From Typha latifolia (Eukaryota; Streptophyta; Magnoliopsida; Poales; Typhaceae), in assembly GCA_019914945.1 (NCBI GenBank), contig CM034100.1:75209-139208 (forward strand): a DNA stretch of 64,000 nucleotides. Reading direction: 5' to 3'. The notes under the pieces were generated by a model. The model was not told where the DNA came from, searched no databases, and saw only the letters and a program-made list of their open reading frames with translations. The position numbers were made by a program, and so were the translations under genes. Positions 46,963-58,900 of this stretch are shown piece after piece; the stretch's first letter is position 1, and each line of letters begins with the position of its first letter.

Positions 46963-49900
46963 TCCAGGTAAAATTGTAAAGGATATCGGTTTGTGACCGA
47001 CATGAAAGATTTTTACTCTCTTTGTATATGCTTTCTTTATAACTCCTCTTATGGGATTCCTTCCTGCTCGTCTTCTCATGATAAACAACAATTACAATTA
47101 GCTTGCTGTGGTGCGAGCCGTGTAGTAACTCCTTTTTCATCATTGCAGTGTTTTTCATTTTCTTCTCTTCTTCTGTCAGTATTCGACTATGTTTGGATTT
47201 GATGACTTGTATAACGAAGAAGGCGACCTCCGTATCTTCTTCTTGTTTATCTTTTCTTTCTCTTAGCATAACCGGTATCAGCGGCAGAGTGCTTACTTAT
47301 TGATTGATGACAAACGTTAGATATTCCTTTATAAGATCATTCCATCTTTTCTTGTTTGGTGATCATTGAAAAGGAAAAGCTCTGAAGTGAATTTTAATCT
47401 TTTCTTATCAGTTGGTGTATCAATTTCTTTTTTTTTCTTTTTTTTTGGGGGGGGGGGTGGGGGGGTAGTAGGTGATCTCGATTTCTTTTTGGTTGCTTCG
47501 CATTTTGAGTTCCTTTCTGAGAACTTACAGCAATTCAGAAGATGGAGGAGGAGAAAGAGAACATTGTGGAACTGAACTGAGTAAAGCATACACTGTTGAT
47601 GGAACAGCCTTATAGGAATTATTTAGTCACCGCAAAGGAAAATTGTGTAAAGCAGAAACTTTGAACAGAAGAGTGAATACCAATTATAGTGTGTTAAAAG
47701 CTGAAAGAACTATAAGTTTATTTGGAAGTTGAGGCACAAGAGATGTGGATTATAGATCTAAATTGCACTGTGAGACTTTCTCTTATTGTAGTTTATGTTC
47801 ATATTCTTACGATAAGGATTCTCTTATGGCGATATCGGCATGGCAAGAATAGGGGATGACTTCTGACTACTAATAGAATCTCCTTTGAAGGTTCCCTAAA
47901 TCCTAATTCTGCTCACTCCAAGAAAGCTGGTTAGTTTAGTAGCGAAAGTTTCAATCTTATTTCCTGAGGAGTTCACTTATAAGGGTACACAAAAGAGGAG
48001 GGCTTATCCTTATTAAAGAAGGAAGATGAATAATTGATTAAGGCTCTGCATCCCTGATGCATTGATTTTTACTTGAGTGGTGAAGATGTGAGCATGTTCG
48101 GGTAACTTCTTGGAGGTGTGATTGATAACCATAGTTGAGAGAATTGAGAAAAGATTTCATTTGAAGACTGGTGTTAAATGCTTAATACACTTGAAATCAT
48201 ATCATAATGTGCTATATCTGGACCACCTGAAGTAACATCCCTCTTTCGGTGTTAGGTTCTTTAGATCCTGTCTGTACTCTGTAAAAACTCTGAATTCTGT
48301 GAATCAAATAGTTTGCTACACAAAGTAGAATTTGTCGGATGGCCAGTGTCTGGGTACCTTAAAATTAAAAGCAAATGTCTGGGTACCTCAAAAACCTATG
48401 TCGATCTCTGTTGTGGTTGTCATTTTGTAATTGGTTTGCAGAAAAAGCCTGTCAATGTCAAGTCTGGAAAATTATTTACAACAACTGTGGTAGACCATCA
48501 CTTGTGTTTTTGTATGGCCCATCCCGGGTGCAAGGTGCTGCATCTACACATGTAGACATTTATTCTTGTAAAATCTTAGATCAAAGAACCTTTTTTATTC
48601 TTCTGCTCCGCAATTTACGGTAACTATGAATTGATTGAAGATCACAGTAAAACACTTATTACTGTCGGTTGGAAAATCCTAGGAAGATGCTCTGTTCTCT
48701 TGGCCTAGGATGTACAGCTCTTTCTTTTCTATAACATAAATAGTTGTTAGTTTAGATGCTGCGGTCACTGTGGTTTGGTGTGGTTTTAAGGTGGGGTTTG
48801 AACATGAAGGCTGCATGTCCTTTCTATGCTCAGACTACTGGTTGTTTTCTTTGAGACCTGCAGGAATTCTGTTACTTCTCTGTCTAGCAGTTGCACATCT
48901 TTGTAACCAGATTTTTCTATGCTACCACCGAGGTCATATGCTCTCAGCAAAGCACTGAGGAAGATGTAAGAATGCAGCCATCATCAAATTGAATAAGAAA
49001 TGTAGCTATTTATTCTGAACAGGGAGATACTGGCAGCATGAAGGAAGGATAGCAGGAAATGGTGGGCCAACGGCGGGTATGGCTTCTTGCATGATTCCCC
49101 AGAGGTATCAGCTTTACCAGAACTGCATTCGGATGATGAGTCAGGAATCTGCTCTAAATAGTGGAAATAAAGTTATTAAGAGGTTGTTTAACAGAACTCT
49201 GTCGATTCCTTCCTGCAATTATAAACTGTGTTACAATGGTTCTTTGTGCCAACTTCAAATTCTTTCAGTTAAACAGAATGTTCCAAAACCTGCATGTTGC
49301 ATCTACCTTTGCTTTAACGTAACTACAGGTAACGCCAACAACTACGGTTAGACTCATTATCATCATCAAGTCCTTTCTCCAACGACGAGGGTTCAGATTA
49401 AGCAGTTCAAAGTTGAATCAGGATCCGAAAAGAAAATCCTCAGCATAGATGCTGAATTTCTAAATACAGCATATGATAAAAGGACACAAGGGCTTAAAAA
49501 GTTCTCACAATATAACCCACGTTATAAGATAGTACTGCAGTTAGCCTGTTCATCTGGTGGATCAATTTGATAGATTTAGCACTCCAAAACCAATGGAATT
49601 TTAAAACTGTTCTTGGTCAACAAAGGCATATATGAGACTGTAGCTTGCTATATTAACTTATACATACAAAAGGTTAAAAGATGTCATCTTGAACTGAAAG
49701 AAAAGAACGGAACCATGAAACCAAAATAATACTCGTAATTTGAATCTGATCTTATAAGAAAGAGATATAGAAGATAACAAATTATGTAAATAAAAAGAAA
49801 CAATATCAGAATGACTCAACCTCCTTACAGCTAAAAGGTGCTAAAAGGTCCGCATGATAGTCATTGTAGAGAGTGAAAGATAAATGTTAGCTGCAGAGAA

Positions 49901-49978
49901 ATGGGACTTAAACCCTGACATTTACAAATAATGTGAGATGGTAATGATGCTAGTCATGTGAAATTGAAAAACTAAGTA
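46963..49978. other. intergenic region between Mpo1-like gene and DEX1 3' end
   Basis: Three kilobases. The first part is probably the 3' untranslated region of the Mpo1-like gene. A T-run next to a G-run lies at 47427-47466. The phrase GTCTGGGTACCT occurs twice near 48346 and 48378. Frames of up to 90 codons (49079-49351, 48313-48555) have no similarity I recognise. Confidence 0.5.
47427..47466. repeat. homopolymer block (poly-T then poly-G)
   Basis: About 20 T with one C, then about 18 G with one T. Such a block is prone to sequencing and assembly error. Confidence 0.85.
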
Positions 49979-52900
49979 CTAATCTGTATTCCGTGAAAAT
50001 GATGGTAATGCTGCTCCTTCCTGTGGCCACAGTATGACGAGGACACTGAACATTCCTAGCATCGGCAGGACAACGAGCCACTTCAGTAGCTTATAGTAAT
50101 GCATATGAAATGTCAGTGAAAATTCGTCAGAGAAATATATCCCATTCTTGTCAACCATCTCCACTAGCACTGTCCCAGTAGTTCTTACAGGCACTGTTGG
50201 CAGCTTGATACGCTGCTTTCCAGGCTGAGTATAAATCTGATTGACCACTATCCGTCTCTCTCCTTGGTAATTCCCAGGAACTAATAAAGTTGTCTGAGTA
50301 AGCATGAAAGATGTTAAACAAGAGTAACAATATTGGATAATAAAGATATTAAGTGGTGATCATTGAAGAAATAGTCTTACAGTGACATTATAAGGTCCTT
50401 GAGACCCTGAAGGTACTCTGTAGTTGTCTATGATCTCCATCTCTACCCAAAAATGTTTGCCTTCTTCATCACGGAAGGCCCTGGATGAGTGTGATATGTA
50501 AATCCCTTCACGATTGTATCGATATGCAGCATTGTTCCTCCCCTGACTTATTGATCTCCATTCCTGTAAGGAAACAGCAGAGATTACTATACAGCATACA
50601 CCAATGCTCATTCATGATATAACGATGCTCAACAATCCTATGTTCAGGCAACAGTAACAGGTTTTCAGTTTAACTTGGACAACCTGAGTTCGATACTTAA
50701 CAAGGTCACACTTGTGTTCTGTCATTTTAATATGTGATAACAAACCAAAACTTAGCAGAAATTACAGTCCTACCTTTAGTAATTAAAAACTGAACAGAAT
50801 CTACCTTAAGGGGATGGTGCGGTGAGGGAGTGGAAAAGCAGAAAACATTTCCATTCATGGTAGTGACAACAAGATCAAGGTCATCTCCACCATCAACATT
50901 GTCAGCCAACACCATACTGTACCTGTGATTTTGAAAATTATCATTAGTAAAGATACAAATTACACAGCATATTTCAAATGCACTTTTAGTTCCCCAGAAA
51001 AGAATATTGATGACCAAGGGGCATAACATACGAGGTCTCGCCCACGTCAACAACATCTGCACAAGCTGTCGCTCCATCAATTAGGTACAAGTAGCCATCA
51101 AAGGAGGTTGTAACAAGAGTCAGTCCCTTCATCTTTTCGCCATGTTTACTCAGATCAACCAAGAGAACCGAGCTCATGATCCTTCCATGTGTCCGATAAG
51201 GAAAGGGCCGAACATATGAACCATCTTTTCCACTGAGAACGTATATGTTTCCTGATATTGTTGGGATTACAATGTCAGTATAACCATCTCCATCAATGTC
51301 ACCAACAGTTGGACCCTGGCACCAATTTGACAACATGAGTCTAGTATTACAGAAAAATGCTGCAACCATAAAAAATGTGGCACAACAATGATGCTGCTAC
51401 TAAAAGCTTAAATAGGCAAATGGGCCCTTGTACATAATTGTGGCACAGACTACACTCAGAAAAGTTTCCATATATTGAAATACCATATCATGACTTGGAG
51501 CAGGATGTTGCTCCACAACTAAACCCAAGTGCAGTTGCCAACCTGTCAATCTAATTATAGCAGAATCACATTTCTCTCCTCTCCCTTTTGTTTACATATC
51601 ATCAGACAGTCCAATATGAATAAAGACAGACTCATAAATAGATAAATTATAACTGCAAGGTACTTGCCTGTGGAATGAGACTTTTAAGATGCACTTCCCA
51701 AATTTCATCTCCTTGTGCAGTCCATGCAGCAACATTCCCATGGTTGTCAACTGTAACTATTTCAGTTTTACCATCGTCATTAATATCTGCAGCTACCACT
51801 GCTCCCTGAATCTCAGCCATCTCAAGTGGGAATTTCTTTCTCACATTACCTGGTTACATGAATAATATCAAAGAAAATAAAAGAATAAACTTATACATAA
51901 ACTTATCAGAATGCCAAATTACCGTGACGGTCCAAAGCATAAGCTTATCTGGATAAAACCACAGCGAGAACACAAATGATAGCGATAAAGGATGTAGATA
52001 TACAATATCAATGACCAGAAAACCAATGCATAGCAATAGAATTTTCATGGCCAACAACAGAGATATATGTTAATACAAATAACCAGATATTACCCATGAA
52101 AAATTTTAGTGATGGCCTAGAGAAGAGATAATGTAGTATTCCCAGATATTTACCAAGATGATCCAAAACATAAACCAATCCAAATGAGGATCCAACAAGA
52201 ATGTCCAAATTCCCATCACCATCCAAATCAGCAACAGTAGGAGAAGAATACATATAAGCGCGGAAGGTTCCACTATCAATACTCAGATCAAGATCTGCAG
52301 TCCATTTTACTTGTTTTGTATCAAGATTGAACACGACAATGCCACTTGCTACATACTTTTCAATATCAATGCCACCCAAATCAGCCAAATGTTCTTGGTT
52401 ATCGTAGTACCTGTCAATTTATTAGCAGCTATTAACATTAAATCACAGAAAAAAAGGAAGAGTCAAAAACTTAATATAACAACCATTATCAAGTTGCTTC
52501 TGTGTAATATAAATGTAAACTTTTACATAAGTGTGGTTAAAATGAAAGTGAGACCATGACCACAACCTTCATGTAAGAATGAACATTTTATACTGGACTG
52601 GCCGGAAAAAGGAATTGCATGGTCGATCAACCAGCTAGAAATTTGTCAAGGTTAACATACTCTGGGGCGAAATACACAGCAATGCACCTTCTGATGAACT
52701 AACAACATGCCAACAGAACTGCTTCCTAAACATCTTAGTCATCCTTAATGGGTAATTGTAAAGCAGTCCTTCATATAAAAGACTATATTGCAAAACAACA
52801 ATGAAGCTTACTCGCGGTCGAAAAAGTAGGACACTGCAACAACCATCTCTTGTACGCCATCATTATCGATATCTGCAATTACCTAGATGTAACAGGGGAT

Positions 52901-55540
52901 AGCTACCCATTACTAAATTTTTGCAAAACAATAAAAAAGTGACAAAATAAAGAGGAAGAAAATGTAAACATATCGCACATACTGGAGTACATAGGATATG
53001 TGAATCAATATTCACGAAATCTTGTAGTTCTTCATGTTTCTTTTCTGTCCATTCTTCATCTCCCCACATGGACTCATCAACATAATCATCATAATCAGAT
53101 CCATAATCATCAGCTATATCCTCTGCATCACGAAACAAATCAAAAGACGAATCAGCAGCCTCTTCCAGAACTTCATCATTTTCCACTGTTGCTGCTTGAT
53201 TCCCAGCATCACTGACATGAATTTCAGCTTTTCCTGCTTGGTCCTCATTTCCTTTAGAGTCCTGAAGAAGTCTCCGGCTTGTACCCTTCTCAGCATTAAC
53301 AACTTCCAGAGACATGTTGTGCTTCGTGGTATTATCCACAATGTTTGCCAAGCCATTATCTTTATCAGCTTGAGAAGAATCATGTTTCCCTTCATCCACC
53401 GGCTTGGATGCATTTGAGGATCCAACTTGTCCAGGTTTTGATTTATTAGTTAACAAAGGTGCACTTCCATTGATATCTGTACCGAAAAAAGGACTATATC
53501 ACATAGGCACCTCTGTAGACTAAACATGAGGTTATTTAGAACAACAAACTCTGTTAGTTAGTAAAACTTTCCAGCTAGCTTCAAGATGGAGAGATCATCT
53601 AACTATCACAATGCCATTAAGCATAACAAACTTCATCAGGCTAAAATAATAGATAGAAGAGTGCAACAGAGGTGTATTCTCAAGACAGATGATGCATTTA
53701 CTTACTACAACAGTCACATGAAAGTTCAAAGAGAGCATAAAGTATAAAACTATAAACGAGTAATTCAGTCGACAATGCTAAGCTATATTGTAATGCAACT
53801 CTTATTACTTACTGGATATTGAATTCGTAGCAAATGCCTCCTGAACAAGTAGATCGTCATGAACATCCGGATGCGACCGATCTGCATGATCTGGATGCAA
53901 GCCAACATACCAATTTTTTCGGACTTTTCTACGAGGTACTTCTAATTTATCCACCATCATATAGCCCGATATCCTAAAAAATATCGTAGTAAATTCACAT
54001 GCTCAGATGAACCAAAACTAAGAGTTGAGCAAGTTACCTGAAAAAGTTTATTACACCATTGTAGTTGGCTAGAGCTATTTCTCTTGTACCATCCTTATCA
54101 ATGTCATACAAGAGAGGACTAGAATGAACAGTTGATTGGTGGAACACCGGCCAGCCTAGAAAAAAGTTTAAAAATCTTGGAGATAGTAAATGCCATTATG
54201 GAATTAAATAATCTATAGCCAACATGGAGTATGTGTAAAGAAGTACAATTAGCAATTCTCACAGATCAGATACAGTATTAAAATTTAAAAAGCATGTGCG
54301 TTGTTCACTTTCTTTGATTGGATAAACTTTGTCAGTAGGAATTCATCAAAGAATGAAACTAAGAGAGAAATAAAAAGATACCTGGTAGTTTATCTCCATC
54401 AACACCTTCCAGAACTTCCAAGTAATGAACAAATGACGGAACCACCACCTCAAGTTTTCCATCACTATCATAAGATGGAAAAGACATGAATATCAGAACA
54501 CATACTCATAAAGTACAAATGCTGAAAATGATTGGCCTGATAAAGAACAACATTGCAGATTCTTACATGCAAGTAATCCTTATCTAGCAATTAACTAAAT
54601 CCAATCATGAGTGATACTGATGCACAAGAACAATATCTTTGGAAGATAACTTAGGGATATAATCAGCATTAGCAAGCATAATATGTGGAGGAGAAACTAA
54701 TGCTTCTTTTTGTGCATTCCCCATATTGTAAGCATGAATAAATTCTGAAGCAAGTCATGTCAATTTAGCCTGTAACAGTATGAATTTGACAGATTAATTA
54801 TTATTTTTAATTGCAGATTCATACTGTCAGGGGAAAAAAACAAGAAATAAGAAAGCACAAATTAAATTAAACGTACATCAAGTGAAAATTCTAAGGGTCA
54901 TTACCTGTTAATATCAGCGATTAGTGGGGTTGCATAAATGCTGGAGCTAAGCTCCGTCTGCCATCTTAGCTCTACATGCTTTGGACATTTACTGTTCAAC
55001 AAAGAATCTTCATCTCTGTAGGAAAGTGCCAGCATCTGTTAGTAAAGCTTCCGGAAGTGACTTAATTAACACAATTGCCTGATGCGTAAAACAATAAACA
55101 AAGTTGCCAGTGTAAATGTAATTACCCCACCCCGACCCCATAACGAGATACGCAGGATTGCCAGTCAAGCGGTTGAAGATAACAAGGGTGAGCATTCTTA
55201 TTAGGCATCCATATTCATAACAAAGCAGAAATAGGGGAATGGATGTTACAAAATCCAGCAAATTTATGGTGGGTGAGAGACTGTTATTAGTTCTCAGAAA
55301 GGAAATAGAGAAAGGAATAGGTCGGATTCCGATGATAAAATACATGGAGAATTGTGATCTATGCAGGAGACGTAAAGAGAGGCAAGCTTACAGATGGGGA
55401 TAGCCGAGCATGTCATCGCTGGCTTCGCGAGCGCGGAACTTGTTGGTCTTGTTGGCCTCGGCGGCACCGTCGACGGCCTTGGCCTCCCACGACGCGCAGA
55501 TCGCCAGGCAGAGGGCGAGGAGCCCGGCGACCAACCTCAT
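49979..55540 (-). CDS. DEX1: DEFECTIVE IN EXINE FORMATION 1-like FG-GAP membrane protein
   Basis: Thirteen coding exons on the minus strand keep phase: 55540-55392, 55015-54905, 54464-54382, 54155-54038, 53973-53813, 53476-52983, 52882-52812, 52410-52154, 51849-51668, 51315-51032, 50922-50805, 50563-50381, 50293-49979, giving 841 residues (Arabidopsis DEX1 896). An N-terminal signal peptide ([17 protein letters not shown]) is followed by integrin-alpha-like FG-GAP repeats carrying calcium-type DxDxDG loops: [55 protein letters not shown]. Exon 6 encodes a long acidic low-complexity insert ([12 protein letters not shown]). A single helix ([17 protein letters not shown]) lies near the C-terminus with a short cytosolic tail. 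DEX1 is needed for primexine and exine patterning of pollen. The intron after exon 9 has a GC donor (CAG, GCAAGT); all others are GT-AG. Confidence 0.93.
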
Positions 55541-55988
55541 CGAGCCACAGCTAAATCTCCTCCGCGAGACCGCGAGGGAGAAAATATGGTATGGAAGTAG
55601 ATCTGCGACTGCGACTGCGACTGCGAGCCCCAGCCCCAGCCCGAGCCCGCAGGTGAGTTTAATGGACCTTAGAGAAGGGATGGATATCATTCATTGGTTA
55701 GGCCCAAGCACATAATCGCATTAGAAATAGCATCATCAGGCCCACCATATGAACAGCCCAAGTTTGGGGCATTTTTAAGGTTCAATAGATCTGCCACATT
55801 AGACGCCGGCCCGGCCTTCCGGCCTTCCGGCCTTGGGTAGAAAGCTTCACCTTCTGAATTCCTTTTCTCGTCACACTGACACCAGTCACCGCCCTCCCTT
55901 TCGAAAAGCAACTGCCGCCAAGAAACAAAGCTAGGGCACGATCCAAACACCATCCAAGAATAGCAGAAGAAGCAATAGTTGGCGATCC
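55541..55988. promoter_or_regulatory. compact head-to-head intergenic promoter (DEX1 / SKI2)
   Basis: The two start codons point away from each other and are 448 bases apart. The DEX1 side has a CTGCGA-type tandem run (55605-55625) followed by a GAGCCC-rich run. The SKI2 side has a triple CGGCCTTC repeat near 55812. No clear TATA box on either strand. Confidence 0.65.
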
Positions 55989-58900
55989 ATGGAGAGACTC
56001 ACGGCGGCCAACGAGGTCGCCTTTCGGATAGGCTTCTCCGGCCACAGCGGCCACCTGCGGCTCGAGCCGCTTCCACCCGTCGAGCGCTCCAATTCCTTGA
56101 CTTCTCTTCCCGAATTCATCATCGTGAGTCTTATAACCTAGTGGAGATCTCATTCTTCCCCAAGAAATCTCCTTCCGTTTATCAATTTTGTAGAATCTTG
56201 CAACTCTGAACCATAATCTATTTTTTCTGCCATTTAACGTCGATAGTTACCGTCTTGGTTTGTTATTTCACGGAAACCCCCCGTTCTTATTGGTTGCAGC
56301 CGCCGGCATTCCCTCCAGAGACACCAGAAAGTTTGAAGGAGTATCTGGAGGAGAAGTACCTTCAGCCGGAGTTGGATTCCAATGTGTTCTCGGTGGAAAA
56401 TTCTGGAAGGCTGTGGGAATTTGATTGGTTTGATAGGGCGAAGGCCCCATTGGAGCCGTCAGATGCTCGTATTGTTGTGGCCCCCTCATGGGAGTTGCCA
56501 TTTAGGCGATCAAGAAAGGCAGGATCTTCAGGAATATGGGATCCCGATTCAGTACAGGTAATGGATGTCCATGCCTCAGGTTAGCAGTGCGTTTCAACTT
56601 AATTGTCATCCAGATTTAGGATTTATATAAAGCATATATGCAAACTGTACATATATGTATGCCCACATGTTTATAGTGTTTTAGTTCATTGGCATGGCTT
56701 TTGTGCGTTTGTATATGACTGATGCTTTCTTGGTTGCCAGTTAACACTGTTTGAGTAAGTTACGGCTGCCAAAGTGTGTCCGACCTTTTTTTCTTTTTGG
56801 GTGCCTGGATTACCGTTGTTTTTCTTTATGGAAATAGCTTATTTTTCAATGCTTCAGATAGATGTCGCAGAGCTAATGGAAGGAGCTCAAGATTCTGGAG
56901 GTTTGTCACATATGCCCGGACCAGCAAAGGATTTTGTAAGAGGAAGCATCAACAACCGGCCATTCCGCCCAGGTGGGTTAGATGATTCTCAGTCACTAGA
57001 GAGGATTCTGCCTGAGGGTGCCCGCAATGGGGATTGGGTGCGAGAACTTATCGATGGTGGTGTGGCTCAAACTACTCCTCCAAGTTTCCGGAAAGGATTG
57101 GAGTTGGGTCATCTTAAGGTTCTGATATTTTTGTTGACTTATTTCTACCCTTGCTCTAGCTAAATACGTCTGACGTAATGATTAATGCAACTTTCAAGGA
57201 ATATCCATACTATTGGAAGCATGCCAATATCCAGTGCAGCAATGAGCAAGTCCAGATAGCAGTGGAAGAAAACCTGGTTGGTTCAGTGTTTATCGGTATT
57301 AGTGCTTATGATGTGTTCTAATAAACCCTTGTGTGATGCCACTGACATAGAAATTTCTTCATGCAAGTTGTCATCATTGTAATATATATTTGTAGATCTT
57401 CATGCAAGTTGTCATCATTGTAATATTTGTAGGCAAGGCCACTTAAGAAAATGTTCTAGAATATTTTTGTTAGTTACCATGGAGGCAAGTTCAAGAGAAA
57501 TCTTTAGATTAATATCTTGTGCCATAATCAGTGTACTCTAGATTAAGGGTTCAATTGGTGTAGATACTAATGTAGAATTACTTATGTGGATAACTTCATA
57601 TGTTCCAAAAGTTTTGCCAGTCATTTCCTATTTGGTAAAATACAAATGGTTAATGTCCTTTGTACTAAGAGGTCATTTGACATACTTCCCGTATGTGTTT
57701 TTGTTATTCTTTTATCTGCTTTGAGTGTACTAGAGTTTATACGTAGCCTCTGATTCCTGTATATATTTGTTGTGTAGAACAAATATTCAGTGCAATTTGA
57801 TGATTTATTTAAGAAAGCTTGGGAAGAAGATATTACTGAAAAAGATGTTCAAGAAGATACTATTGAACAATCAGGAAGTGATGGTGAGTTTTAATGCATA
57901 AACAACCATTAAATAGCTCTTCTCTTGTAAAATTTTAAACACCACTTGACTAAATTGCCATCTAGTTAATTTAGTAGATCAGCATGGAAGGTGTACTTTT
58001 TTTAGTGAAAATCTTTAAAATTGTTGTTCTGGAGAGATTCAATTAATATATCTTCTCTAATCTGTTCTTTTGATGCTTCATAAAACCAGGTTTGATACAG
58101 ATAGAAGTTGTAACAAAGGAGGGTGATGAATTTGATGTTATTCCTGAAGTTCAATCATCTTTAGATCAGATACTACTGACTGAATCTGAGGAGATATCAG
58201 TGAAGCTTAATGGATCAAGTGAGGACAGTGCACAACGGGATGGAGAAGTACTACTGAATTTAGGATTTAATAAATTGTTTTTCTATTAGCTATCTTACAA
58301 AGGTTTTTGAACTTATTTTAATTCTTAACTTACATTTATTTAGATGGATGTGACTAGTTAGTGTGCTGCCAATTTTTGAGTCAAAATTTTACTCAACTGT
58401 TATGCAGTTGCTTCAAGAATGATTATCCACATTTTTTTTTTGCAGGCTTGGGCTCTTGTTGGTGGAACTGAAGAGATTGTCGCCCATTTTTATGAGCTTG
58501 TTCCAGATATGGCAATTGACTTTCCCTTTGAATTGGATAAGTTCCAAAAGGAGGTTTTAGCCTAGTCCCCTTTGCAATTTGTTATGATAGTTCCTGACAG
58601 CCGATAGAAAGTTTAGATAAATTATTATCTGGTACCACTAATGGAATTTTCTTAATATTACAGTATTTCTACCAGTGTTGGATTATTTTAAAATCTTATT
58701 GGTTTATTTTGTTTTGAACCAAGCTTGTTTGGATAGTAAGGTTTGCTTTATAAATTAGGTCTCTTTTAATACAATTTGCAATTAATCACTAACTTGGTCA
58801 AATCTTGTATAAGGTAATTCACGTGACAAGTTAATCTACAAAATTTTATCACATGTAGAGGAGTGCAATAAAATATTATGCATGTTTTTTAAGTAAGATT

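Noticed and set aside
49079..49351. 90-codon plus-strand frame between the Mpo1-like gene and DEX1
   Set aside because: No similarity, no splice or promoter context.
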